Positions 11,201 through 20,478 are shown, counted from the stretch's first letter. The stretch: DNA of 64,000 nt from Ischnura elegans (GCF_921293095.1 NC_060254.1:5828001-5892000); one strand, 5' to 3'. Notes: generated from the sequence alone by a model not told the origin. A program made the numbers and translations.

Positions 11201-13612
11201 CCATTAATTATGGAACACTACCATCCCACCAAATTTGAACGAAATCGGCGGAGGACACTTCGTGAATGTTCCTTGTGAGTAACGAAAAATAATTCAAGTC
11301 ACACATGCAGTTTGAAAGGCTACCATTGAAATTTGAAGTGGAACATGAAAGCCTTGATGACAGTGAAAAGAAAAACTCAGAAAGTGCCAATGAAGATGAG
11401 ATTTCATCGCTATTGCTCTTCCTTGCCAAAGTCTAAGTAAGACTGAGGCACACCACACCACCATCTAAACTACAAGGCTTTAAATCTTTGCTTCACTTAC
11501 TGGGTTTGTTCATAAAGGCACCGAAAAATGAACACAGTTCACAACGAGTCACCCTGTGTTAAATGGCCCAATAGATAATCTGTCACATTCATATCAGTAT
11601 GTAAATCTATCAAAGAGATTTTCCAATGGTTCAGAATGAATTTTAATTTCGCACTAACATGTTGCTACTATTTTTCCACATGGAAAAGAGTAGTGTCATA
11701 GTGCATCCAAGACTTATCAAAAATGCATTCTTATCGCTGAACAATTAAAAAATGAGAACACTGAATTCCATAGACATAACACACTAGAAAAAGAAATATA
11801 CATGTTAATCATTATTTGAATTCTCACTCCCAGAAACATCTACACCATGCCACCACTGTTGCCCATAATATTCAAATTAATTGGATAATACCTACGCTTT
11901 CTAAAAATGAATTATGCTAATGTATCAGTATTTATTCTTTTTGGCTAATCTGGGTTTCAAAACATGTTTGGAGTTTTAAATGAACAAAAGAGCATAAGCT
12001 TTGAGTAAATGTATTCCTTCATTAATTACAATACTGCTGAGTGGCATATTTGCAAATTATTAACATGACATTTTCTCCTACAGACGTAAGTAATTCTTGA
12101 TGCGTTTCCCATCTTTCCTCTTGAAAGACCCTCGGAAAGTAATATTATCATAAACATTTAAATTTACTCGGATTTTTTTAATTCGAGCCAGCAACGCATA
12201 ATCAACAAACATGGTGGAAGACAAAATGCAATCAATAGATTTTGATTAACAAAGGAAACGACCCAATTGACAGTGAACAACTTACATCTTTGATCCAAGA
12301 GTCGTCATCGCAGTTTGAATTAATGGCTCCAGGTTGTTGGCATCAACAGGGAAGGAATCCGCAATGGAGTCCAGATGTTTCACAGCACACTGAGCAGCCA
12401 ATTCAAAACCATCTGCTATGCGGATGGGGTGTATACCCTTGTCCAGCAACAAATCCGCTTGCTCCAACAGAGAACCAGCAAGAACTACAGGGACAATGCG
12501 TAACTTCAAAAAATGGAGCACTACTTGCGGTAGTAAACAACGATGGAATCATTGCTATCACACTCTTAAACCACCTAATTGAGGAGTAAACAGCGTAATC
12601 AAGGTAACTTTGAAAAGGGAATAGATAAAAAAGCCCTTGAGAACGCTTTGATGCATATAATGTTTAACATGTGACTGAAGGTATTGGTTTAAATTCAGGA
12701 ATTAACGATAGTAACTCTATGTTCATGTTTAATTAGGCATTAGGTACACTTATGAACATCAGGAGGAAACAACATTATTTACTAATATGTACGATTCTAA
12801 TACAGAAAACGAATGCCTTGGGGATTGTCACATTCATATCAGTATGTAAATCTATCAAAGAGATTTTCCAATGGTTCAGAATGAATTTTAATTTCGCACT
12901 AACATGTTGCTACTATTTTTCCACATGGAAAAGAGTAGTGTCTTAGTGCATCCAAGACTTATAAAAAATGCATTCTTTTCTCCGAACAATAGGAGTGCGG
13001 CGTTCTCAAAAGAAATCTTAATCGTTTAACGAGCAAGATCAACGCAGAGTAAGCACACTAATTAATGTTTGCGGGTATATCAGGGACCCTCTAGTTTCAT
13101 TAAACGGATACTAACCGACAACACCTGTGGTTCCATCACCAATTTCATCATCCTGAGACTGCGACAGTTGAACCATTAGCTTAGCTATTTCATGATCAAC
13201 ATCCATGAGCTTGAGGATAGTTGCTCCATCATTAGTTACAGTGACATCCCCATCGGGAGAAACCATCATTTTATCCAGGCCTTTGGGTCCAAGCGAAGTT
13301 TTCAGGGTATTCGCAATGGCCCTGCCAGCCAGAATATGTGACTGAACGGAATTAAGAGACATAAGAGAGATAACCATGAAATCAACTGAGGAAATATAAA
13401 TTTCATACGTCAAAATTGATACGCAATCACCAAAATCAAATAAAAATTGCAATAGAAATACTTCTATGACTTTAAAATCACACGTGCGAAATCATACAAG
13501 TAAATACCTTGATCGCATCTAGACCGGTTAACCTCTTCTGCTTATCTTGGTCCCGAATTATTATAAAAGGACGTCCATATTCGTCAAAAGCCAAAGTTCC
13601 TGGCATCGACAT
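2101..13612 (-). CDS. CCT5: T-complex protein 1 subunit epsilon (CCT/TRiC chaperonin), 5' part of gene
   Basis: CCT5 is one of eight paralogous subunits of the cytosolic group II chaperonin ring, which folds actin, tubulin and other clients using ATP. Six exons splice in frame into 331 residues starting [16 protein letters not shown], the conserved epsilon N-terminus. Visible landmarks are LGPKG (52-56), the nucleotide-site segment VTNDGATIL (70-78), GDGTTG (103-108), and epsilon-specific stretches such as KVGGRLEDT and [15 protein letters not shown]. The last visible exon ends in [10 protein letters not shown], so about 210 C-terminal residues (rest of apical, intermediate and equatorial domains) lie outside the window. 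Every junction is GT-AG and phase-consistent, with no stop or frameshift, so the gene looks functional. Intron 3 (about 8 kb) carries a whole transposon in the opposite orientation. Confidence 0.97.
3131..3280 (-). CDS. CCT5: CCT5 exon 5 (residues 242-291)
   Basis: Fifty codons between a TTTGCAG acceptor and a GTATGG donor encode [19 protein letters not shown]..., followed by [17 protein letters not shown]. The start (LLKDVK) differs slightly from other animal epsilon subunits at a surface position but keeps the frame. Confidence 0.95.
3440..3655 (+). pseudogene. Short LINE 3'-end fragment (tentative)
   Basis: The plus strand in CCT5 intron 4 reads like the basic RT C-terminus that ends many LINE ORFs (GRRRLKN..., then a WRAA.N segment). 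The last part, with GCAATGAACCAATCTTAGAATTATT, resembles the LINE-like tail at 33240-33290 (GCGTCAAACCAATCTTGGGATTG). Frames are broken and only the 3' end is present. Confidence 0.3.
4036..4228 (-). CDS. CCT5: CCT5 exon 4 (residues 177-241)
   Basis: The acceptor CCCACAG precedes AGTAAACAAATG. With the two leftover bases it encodes [17 protein letters not shown], then [13 protein letters not shown] and [11 protein letters not shown] before GTAAGA. Confidence 0.96.
4640..4952 (+). mobile_element. LINE 3' end with TAGATG tail
   Basis: An open frame encodes a LINE ORF2 C-terminus ([16 protein letters not shown] then [13 protein letters not shown]) stopping at TAG 4834-4836. It is followed by a 3' UTR containing GGCTGGTGTCCTAACACCCC and a TGTAGATGTAGATG tail. 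The same C-terminus, UTR and tail occur inverted at 17102-17400, so both are copies of one LINE family, probably of the CR1/Jockey group. This copy is heavily 5' truncated and lies in CCT5 intron 3. Confidence 0.7.
6550..6850 (+). pseudogene. Diverged copy of the same LINE 3' end
   Basis: The sequence parallels 4650-4900 (GAGGTCTGATAGACACGAGAATTA, CCTCAAGCCATTAAGGAATTTAATAAATGCTA) but is more decayed, with broken frames and no clear tail. It also lies in CCT5 intron 3. Confidence 0.5.
7089..7342 (+). repeat. Left terminal inverted repeat of the pogo-like element
   Basis: This 254 bp arm pairs with 11022-11275. Its inner half is GC-rich (GCGCGCCGGCCACCC) in contrast to the AT-rich surroundings. 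It ends at GCGGTCTAC, after which the two sides diverge. Confidence 0.9.
7721..9460 (+). CDS. Pogo-like DDE transposase (two exons)
   Basis: Exon 1 (7721-7832) starts [16 protein letters not shown] and ends in phase 1 at a GTAAGT donor. Exon 2 (7938-9460) follows a TTTTCAG acceptor, giving 544 residues. The N-terminus is acidic and Ser-rich (about 40-90). Residues about 170-228 resemble the CENP-B/Tc5 helix-turn-helix ([19 protein letters not shown]). The DDE core shows NTDQSGF (Asp269), [11 protein letters not shown] (Asp381) and [12 protein letters not shown] (Asp419), the order seen in pogo/Tigger enzymes with PLD as third acid. DSWSAF replaces the more usual DNAP-type sequence. The C-terminus holds a Cys/His cluster ([12 protein letters not shown]...C). 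The stop codon overlaps an AATAAA signal. Close relatives cannot be named without a search. Confidence 0.82.
11022..11275 (-). repeat. Right terminal inverted repeat of the pogo-like element
   Basis: This is the inverted partner of 7089-7342, of equal length and without a visible mismatch. That implies a recent insertion or conversion between the arms. Confidence 0.9.
11581..11748. repeat. Direct repeat, copy 1 (left of CCT5 exon 3)
   Basis: About 165 bp beginning TGTCACATTCATATCAGTAT recur at 12826 in the same orientation with only a few differences. The two copies flank CCT5 exon 3. I do not recognise the sequence. Confidence 0.85.
12286..12484 (-). CDS. CCT5: CCT5 exon 3 (residues 111-177)
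   Basis: After CTGTAG the exon reads [27 protein letters not shown] and ends TTLGSK plus two bases before GTAAGT. It is flanked on both sides by copies of a ~165 bp direct repeat (11581 and 12826). Confidence 0.96.
12826..12989. repeat. Direct repeat, copy 2 (right of CCT5 exon 3)
   Basis: Near-identical to 11581-11748, offset by 1245 bp, in CCT5 intron 2. Similarity starts sharply at TGTCACATTC and fades after GCATTCTT. Confidence 0.85.
13116..13341 (-). CDS. CCT5: CCT5 exon 2 (residues 36-111)
   Basis: The acceptor TTCAG precedes TCACATATT (SHILAG). The exon runs through the ATP-binding segments NDGATIL and GDGTTGVV and ends in phase 1 before GTTAGT. The donor splits the third valine of GVVV, and exon 3 restores it exactly. 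Confidence 0.96.
13508..13612 (-). CDS. CCT5: CCT5 exon 1 (residues 1-35)
   Basis: The 105 bp exon starts at the ATG whose complement is at 13610-13612 and ends ...LDAIK before a GTATTT donor. The residues match the highly conserved epsilon start ([23 protein letters not shown]). An in-frame ATG two codons later (MSM) could also serve as start. Confidence 0.95.
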
Positions 13613-14044
13613 GGCTGGATACGATTATAAAACTACAGATGCAACGGATTTAAAAGCAATGCACACAAATTTTAGAAGGCCATCATTCCTCGCTGCGCAC
13701 ACCGGTGGAAGATTTCTCGCACATTCTCGCATTAGCCGAGACGAGCCGCCCACAACTCTAACAGCGCATGCGCGCATAACCTCGCGGGAACTTGATCTGC
13801 TTGATCGACCTCAGAACAGTACATTTAAAATTATTTTTTTACATCTAGCTCGATTGTTTATCATTCAATTCAATATAAAATATATTTTTTCTCTTAATTA
13901 TCATCAGTTTTTAATCCCAGGATTTTTTTGATGTAGCTCTCCACTCAATTCTTCTAACATCTAGTCATAGGGGTGAACACGAACATATTTTTTTCTGTTT
14001 TGTATCCTTCATCACTAAATCTGTACGTTTCCACTTACGCCTTC
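13613..14044. promoter_or_regulatory. CCT5 upstream region
   Basis: The first 180 bp upstream of the CCT5 start are relatively GC- and CpG-rich (GCGCATGCGCGCATAACCTCGCGG near 13765), as expected of a housekeeping promoter and 5' UTR. No TATA box is evident. Beyond about 13820 the sequence is AT-rich with nothing recognisable. Confidence 0.35.
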
Positions 14045-14052
14045 CTCTGTCG

Positions 14053-14311
14053 CAGTGGCGTAGCCAGGGGGAAGGTCCAAGGGGTCCGGACCCCCCTCCC
14101 CGAAATATAAAAACACAATTATTTTCTATCATAAAATAAAACAAAATATTTAAAAATCATTAATTTAGAAAATATTTCTTTAACAAATGATGTTTTTTCG
14201 ATTTTGAAAAGTATTTAAATTATTTTAAAACCCATTTCTTAGTACCCTGTTTTTAAAAAAATTCCCCCCTGGTTTTGGACCCCCCGAACGAAATTCCTGG
14301 CCACGCCACAG
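14053..14311. mobile_element. hAT-type MITE with 8 bp target duplication
   Basis: The ends CAGTGGCGTAGCCAGG and CCTGGCCACGCCACAG are inverted repeats. CTCTGTCG is duplicated exactly on both sides (14045-14052 and 14312-14319). The 259 bp body is AT-rich with C-runs just inside the ends and codes for nothing. Short termini plus an 8 bp duplication indicate a non-autonomous hAT element. Confidence 0.9.
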
Positions 14312-14319
14312 CTCTGTCG

Positions 14320-15200
14320 TTTCGCCTCCATCGTCTGCCTCCGGGTCTTATCAGGTCATTGCGTCCAATTATGTGGCCAATACAGTTGCCCCATCTTTTT
14401 CATGTGGTTTTTAAAAGACTTCTTCTCTCGTCTTCTCCTTAAGATTTCCTCATTACTCGAAAAATCAATCCATTTGAGGTTCATCATTAGCTAGTAACAC
14501 CAAATTCGGAAAGATTTCAGCATTGATTTCCCTGTTGCTCCATCGCCTCACTTTCTTGAAGAAGCATATTCCAATCGTAAGTCCTATTGAATTGCATATC
14601 TAATTAACAAAATTATATTTTCAGCTGTTAAGAGACTCCACTTTTTGAGGAATGCCCTCTTTGCTCGGACATTTCTACTATTTCCCTCTTGCTTTATCCA
14701 TCCCTGTCCATCTTCTCCCATGGGCAAAATGCCTTCGGGAGGGGCTTGGATTGTATGCGGGTTGCCCAAACTGATAATTTTCTGTAAATTCGCACGCATC
14801 TTTATACTATCATAAAATAAGATATAAAATTCGTTTTCATAGTGATGAAAATTAAAGTCGTCGTGCTGAAATGATTATGGCAATTCATCGCTGCTTTTTC
14901 CCCAAATCTGCCAGATTTGTCAAATAATCTGAATCTTTAGAGCTCCGTTTGCAGTGATTATTACTATCCGATTAAAAAATTCGAACCTGAAACCTATTTT
15001 ATTGGTCCAATTTTGTTCACATAAGACAAATATGACCTCGAAAAAAAATCGTTTTTCAGCTCACCCATTTGTAATGTGCTAACAATAGATTTGAACGAAA
15101 TATTTCATTTACTACTTTTTTTGCTGCTATATTTCGCCTCTGAAACAATTGTAAATTATATCAGGCTACATTAAATATAAATATTCAATAATTTATTTCT
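14320..15200. other. AT-rich DNA without recognisable content
   Basis: I see no gene, repeat or element boundary here. Short frames (such as 14584-14799 minus) lack domain similarity. Confidence 0.4.
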
Positions 15201-15215
15201 AAAACTTTACTAATA

Positions 15216-16006
15216 TTGCATATTTTATATATTACAATCGTTGGATTGGGAATGCGGAATGACAGGGGAGAGAAAACAGCAGAATTTGGCAAGAGAATGA
15301 AGTTATTCATCGCAAACGTGTGGTTCAATCATCATAAAGAGCGAAGGTATATACGGAAAAGTCCAGGGGGTGAGGGGATATATCAGATAAACTGCATCAT
15401 TTTGATACAGAGGTTTAGGAATAGTGTGAAAAACTCGCGCAGATTCCCTGGGGAGGATGCGGATTCAGACCACAACCTACAGCTTATGAAATGCAACGTA
15501 AGATTTAAAAGACTTATGAAAGTTTGGAAGGCGAGGAAATGGAAAGTAGAAGCAATGAAGTGGACTATTAAGAGAGAATATCAAGAACTAGTGGAAAACA
15601 ATATCCGGGATATTGGAGATTTGCCGACTATAAAGGTTACGATAAGATTAAAACAGGAATAGTCAAAGCGGCCCAAAAGACATCTGCCTACGTTGGCAAC
15701 TTAGGAGAGTAATGAAGCCGTGGATTACGGAGGCAACGGTAGAAAAAATGGAGGAGAGAAGGATGTGGAAGAACGTAGACATAGACCAGGGCAAAAGGAT
15801 GTATAGGCAAATAAATAATCGATTACGGTGACTATAGAGGAGGAAAGCGAAGTGGAGGAGGGATAATCTTAGGTTGGGGACCTTAGACCCAGAAATCGAG
15901 AGAGCCTTTCATGATATGAAAGTTAGGAAAAGCAGTGGATATGGACAATATCCTGTGTGAGCTACTGAGGAATATAGGGAGGGAGTGTAGGAGAAGGCTT
16001 TTCGAA
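15216..16006 (+). pseudogene. RTE-type LINE, endonuclease part
   Basis: The frame from about 15240 to 15662 encodes the C-terminal half of an apurinic-type endonuclease: GMRNDRGEKTAEFGKRMKLF, WFNHHKERRY, and FPGEDADSDHNLQ with the SDH catalytic signature. This layout matches RTE/BovB-like LINEs. After 15662 the linker continues with stops and frameshifts. The copy is interrupted at 16007 by a 660 bp MITE and resumes with RT at 16671. Confidence 0.72.
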
Positions 16007-16008
16007 TA

Positions 16009-16669
16009 GGGTAGATTCCTTCATCAAAGAAAACGAAAGGCATTGATTGCGATTCGTTACCCACCATTAGTGTAGTCATAATATACAAATTATTTCGTTT
16101 TAGAAATACCGGTTTAGACGAAAGGCAATGGCCAATTGTAACCGCATTTGAAAAAGGCCAGAGTAGCGTCCATACGATGCCACTCCACGTGACGTCACAG
16201 GGACCTAGTTTCTATACGAGTAGATAGGAGTTTTACATCGTCTGAGATTACCAATGCATGCATGAGGCACAGAGCTCAGGGAAACATGTCTTAATAATCA
16301 CCTATTAAAACTGGCTAAGGTCGGAAAGTTTTCTTCGTTTGATGAGGTATTAATAATCCTAATTTAAGCCAAGCGCTACCAGCTAGCATGGTACTCTGTT
16401 ACCTGCTAGCATCCTGCGTCGCACCAGCGCTCAGAGCCTCGCTCCAAGGTCACCTCACTTGCGGCAGCGGGAACCAGAACGACGTCACAAGGGAGTTTTC
16501 CAAGGCATTCATACTTACCCGTCGCGTTTTCGCGCGCTTGAAAATTTTCCCTTTTCATTTAATCGCGAAAAATAGATATCGTCATTTAAAAATCTAAAAG
16601 CGTGAAATACGTACTCCAGGAGTAATAATCTTTCGATTTAGGCAATAAAAAAATAATAGGAAACCACCC
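16009..16669 (+). mobile_element. 660 bp MITE family, copy A
   Basis: Ends GGGTAGATTCCTTC and AGGAAACCACCC are inverted repeats flanked by TA on both sides (16007-16008 and 16670-16671), as for Tc1/mariner-type insertions. The body has no coding frame. It carries CACGTGACGTCA at 16186-16197. It is inserted in an RTE LINE. Confidence 0.85.
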
Positions 16670-16670
16670 T

Positions 16671-17099
16671 ATTAGTGCGTAGAATTTACGAAGAGAGATG
16701 TTGGTCGAAGAGTTTCGTGGAAGCGGCTCCAATTTATACACCAAAAACAAGAAATCTCAATAATGCAAAGAATATAGGACTATTAGCCTAATATCGCACG
16801 CTGCGAAAGTGGTACTGGTTATTAAACAGACGAATGGAGGTGAGGGCAAAGGAGTATTTGGGCGAAGATCAGTTTGCTTTCAGAAAAGGTTAGTCTCCTT
16901 GAGACGTTGTAAAGAGGTCCCCAACGTAAAGAAGCCTAGAATATAACCAGTATGTGTTCACCTGCTTCATGGATTTTGAAAAAGCATTTGATATAGTGGA
17001 ACCTGTGTCGTTAATGGATATTCCCAAGAAAATAGGCGTGGATTGGAGGGATATGCGCCTCATTTGTGATCTGTCTATGGCTCAGAGTGCGCAAGTGAG
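16671..17099 (+). pseudogene. RTE-type LINE, reverse transcriptase part
   Basis: Fragments of the RT domain are visible: ISHAAKVVL-like palm sequence near 16795, then FTCFMDFEKAFDIVEP and GVDWRDMRLICDLSMAQSAQVRV at 16960-17099. It is the continuation of the endonuclease remnant at 15216-16006. The similarity ends at 17099 where an oppositely oriented LINE tail begins. Confidence 0.7.
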
Positions 17100-17101
17100 G
17101 G

Positions 17102-18900
17102 TACATCTACATAATACCCAGCAAGCCGCCCAAAAGGCGCGTGGCCGGGGGTCTTAGGACACCAGCCTTTTAATCATAAATATGAAGTTCTCTAACGAAG
17201 TTACGACTAGAATTTATTAAAGGCCTTAATGGTTCGGGGGAAAAGCCTTTCTGCACCGGATCCCATACGCTCGCTTCATATTCAAGGTGCGGTCGGACGA
17301 GTGCGAAATTACACCTTTCTTTTACTTTCTCATCCGAAAATCTTCCCACAATACGCTTGATGAATCCTAATTTCTTCAGGACTATGCCGCAAACATTCCT
17401 TTTATGTGTTCCCCACGACAGGTGCGCAGCTAAGAATTAAGGCTAGGGGGGGTTTTAGGCGCAACTAATAACTACGGGTGTTTGGGGTATGGCATACCCA
17501 CAAGGGTAAGCAGGAGTTGCGGGGGCCCTCCTCCAGAATTTTTTTTAAGAATAATGGTTGAAAATGGCGAGTTTTACGGCTTTCTGAGGAATACTAGTTT
17601 AATGCTAACACTATTCTTTAAGTAATACTGATACAAATAAGTGAAATGGATTAAACTAAAAAATGTCTCTGAGCTCTGGGGGGGAGTTTATTCCCCAAAA
17701 CCCTTCCCTCGCTGCGCCACTGTCCCACGAGAGGTTCGAGGTTATTGTAACTCCCTGGTACTTCACTTCCTCTGTTTCCGTCATGTTAATACCATCCACA
17801 GCATAAACATGGTTATAGTTGGACGAACTCTGCAAAATACGTACCGACATGCATTTGCTCAGATTTAGAAATAGCGCGTCAACTTGTCTTATCGATTCAC
17901 CACATTTGAGAACGTCGTGAAGAAAGAGCGCGTGTTTTGCATGATCTACCTTTTTGGAATTCGTGCTGACAGCCATGGAGGAAGCTACGACTGTCCAAGA
18001 AAGTCATGATATTGCTAATAATGACATGCACAATTATCTTGCCTACAATCATGGTTAATGAGATTGGACGATAGTTGCCTGGGTCATGTCTGTTTCCCTT
18101 TTTGAATATCGGTATAACGCTTGCAATTTTCTAGTCTAGCGGTAACTTTCCTTCAGATAGGGACTTCTTGAATATGATCTCTAAGTAAGGTGCGATCTGT
18201 GGAGCTAACTCCTTGAGGACACGCGCGGGTATTCCCTCCGGACCCGGAGATTTACCAATCTTAATCGATTTTAGTTGTTTAGTTATCCCATCACGCTGTA
18301 TAGATATTTCTTCCATCGATTCCTCAGTATATGGGATGTCTAAATTGAAATGAGTATCGTCAGTAGTGTATACACTCTCGAAGTGGGAATTTAAAGTGTT
18401 AGCTTTGTCAATATTTTCGGTGACAAGTGTACCATCTCTGTCCAATAACGAATATACGGTTGAAGATTTTTCCAGAAGCTCTCTCGCATATGACCAAAAG
18501 GATCACGGATTTTCTTCGAGTAATTCACCGAGTACTTTTTTCTTGAACTTTCACATTGCAGTTGGCATTGAATCTTGGTTATTGAGCGTTGTGCAGCGTA
18601 ACTTTCTTTTGCTTCAAGTTCCTTCGATTTATTACCTAAGTTAATGGACTTTTTGTACAAGTTGAATAGTTTTCTCCTTTTCCTAAGGTCCCTTCTGATA
18701 TCGATGTTGTAACTGCGTGGTTCTTCATTATCACATTTCAGTTTTTGCGGAATATATTCGTTGATTCCTTGGCGCAGAATTTCCAAGAAGTGTTTCCATG
18801 TTACGTCTGTGATTTTATCCTCTGTTTTAGCCACGAATTTTGTGTAGGAGTCATAGACAATCTCGCCAAATTTAATTGAAGTTGCGGTTATCAAATAAGT
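17102..18900 (-). pseudogene. CR1/Jockey-group LINE, 5' truncated and internally deleted
   Basis: Read on the minus strand from about 18894, an ORF2 linker with PQKLKCDNEEPRSYN and RDLRKRRKLFNLYKKSI is followed by the RT start (KSPGPEGIPARVLKEL, APYLEIIFKKSLSEGKLP). It continues through GCQHEFQKGRS and then jumps from IRQVDALFLN to LSKCMSVRI, losing the catalytic FADD region. The thumb and C-terminus (VKYQGVTITSNLSW, GTHKRNVCGIVLKKLGF, HLEYEASVWDP) and a 3' tail TACATCTACATAATA (inverted) complete it. Several stops and frameshifts are present. A hAT MITE interrupts it at 17419-17722. Confidence 0.75.
17419..17722. mobile_element. hAT-type MITE inside the LINE
   Basis: The ends CAGGTGCGCAGCTAAG and CCCTCGCTGCGCCACTG are imperfect inverted repeats. 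The flanks CCCCACGA (17411-17418) and TCCCACGA (17723-17730) form an 8 bp duplication with one mismatch. Removing the element and one flank copy rejoins the LINE frame as ...TSNLSWGTHKRNVCG. Confidence 0.85.
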
Positions 18901-19329
18901 AAATATTGCGATTTGTTTTTACAGTTGACACTACATCAATTTTTAACGTTGCAAAAATTACTCTGTGGCCACTTATACCATCAATTATATGGATTTATTT
19001 AATAAACTTAGAATGGCTTAGTGCTAAAAGGTCTAATATCTTATTTCCTCTCGTAGGCTAGTCAACTACTTAAACGAGAGAGAGTGATTACTTTGAGTAA
19101 GATCTCGCTGATTTCTCTACTCATTAAATTCGGCTTTACAGTGTAAGTATCCCAATTAATAGATGGAAGACGACACTTCACGTCCTCTTTCTTTCTATCT
19201 AAAAATCCTATTCTTTTCCTTCTCCCTCCCTCCCTCGTTTCCCTAACATTCTACCCTCTAACACCATTTTCAACATCCCCTCCCCGCTAAGTAGGTACTC
19301 GCTCCATCTTCTGCCTGCTCCGTATCTCA

Positions 19330-19650
19330 TCTAAAGGTTGCCTCTCCTCACCCACCATGTCCAGCACTTCGTCGTTCCTCCTCTCTGTCCATTTCACCTT
19401 CTCCATTCTTCTCCATACCCACGTCTCGAATGCCTCCAGTCATCTCTCGTCCTCCTTCCTGAGTGCCCACGTTTCCGTAACGTAAAGCGCTACTGTCAGA
19501 CACGTCATCTGTTCTTTGAACTCTTAAATGACGATCCTCTCAAAAGCTCCTTCCTGTTCATAAACGCCTCCTTTGCTAACGCAGTTCTCTTCATGATTAC
19601 CTTACTACTGTATCCGTTTTCCTCTAATACGCTGCCCAAATAGTTGAAAT
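19330..19650 (-). pseudogene. LINE reverse transcriptase C-terminal fragment
   Basis: On the minus strand the sequence reads LGSVLEENGYSSKVIMKRTA, then LRKRGHSGRRTRDDWRH and EEWRR.NGQRG. These correspond to the post-catalytic part of an RT (a YLGS motif followed by a basic region) with frameshifts. The same region of a related element is at 60540-60665. Confidence 0.5.
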
Positions 19651-19744
19651 GCTTTACTCACTAATTGATTTGCCGAAATAGTTTAATTCCAGTTTTCGCT
19701 CACTCACAGGGAAACCGACATGACCCAGGCATCTATCATCCAAT

Positions 19745-19992
19745 GTCACTAACATCGATTATAAGATACTAGAGAATGTCGTCGTTAGCAATATCATGAT
19801 TTTCTTGGACAGTCGCAAATTCCTCCACGGCTGTCAGCACGGCTTCCAAATAGGTAGATCTTGCGAAACACAACTCGCGCTCTTTCTTCATGGCGTTCTC
19901 AAATCTGGTGAATCGATAAGACAAGTTGACGCACTATTTCTAAATCTGAGAAAATGCATGTCGGTACGTTTTTTGCAACCTCTAAATGTTTA
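19745..19992 (+). pseudogene. LINE RT fragment, same family as 17102-18900
   Basis: An open frame encodes FLDSRKFLHGCQHGFQIGRS, CETQLALFLHGVLKSGESIR, then QVDALFLNLRKCMSVRFL. It has the same abrupt VDALFLN-to-KCMSVR join as the minus-strand copy at about 17850, in opposite orientation. Confidence 0.7.
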
Positions 19993-20292
19993 ACTATCGA
20001 CCTCATTTCTCTACTACATTGATTCTACTCCGCATGGCATATTTTAATAGGATTAAATCCATGATGAAAAATTAATTAAAGACATAAGCCACACCCAAGC
20101 GTATTGTTTTGTTGTATTCAGGTGCACTTTTTATGACCGCGTGGTGTGCTCAAGGAATAGGTGTGCTGGCGATCACTCTGCAGCCGATCGTGTGTTGGCG
20201 CACATGTAGATTCCTTTGTTTCGCTGAATCTGTTGGGGGTTGGCGTGTTATCCCTTGGGGTGGGTACAATCGGCTTAACTTCCCCACCGTAC

Positions 20293-20319
20293 GGGGGTGG
20301 GGGGAGGGGGGGGGGAGGG
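20293..20319 (+). other. G-run cluster with G-quadruplex potential
   Basis: Four runs of at least three G separated by single T or A bases (5, 6, 10 and 3 G) fit the G-quadruplex pattern. The surrounding 20100-20460 shows no gene; overlapping open frames exist on both strands only because of base composition. Confidence 0.6.
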
Positions 20320-20478
20320 CGCTCCCCAACAGTGGTTCCCAAAGAGACGGGGCGGACCAAATTCACTCCTTCTCAATCCATCCAACACACTTGCTCCTGA
20401 AGGAACATTTCAACACCCAGCACAGAGCTCTCATCCACATCTATTGTAGTCGCTAACTCATCATTCTCCATCCTAGTA

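Larger units (their letters stand above)
7089..11275 (+). mobile_element. Pogo-like DNA transposon, apparently complete
   Basis: The 4187 bp element has 254 bp terminal inverted repeats beginning CAAGGAACATTCACGAAGTG. By eye the two arms are identical. A TGA trinucleotide flanks both ends (7086-7088 and 11276-11278), a possible 3 bp target duplication; pogo and Tc1 relatives normally duplicate TA, so this needs checking. The single transposase gene is spliced and intact. The 1.5 kb after it is AT-rich without a recognisable gene. The element sits in CCT5 intron 3 and is transcribed against CCT5. Confidence 0.85.
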
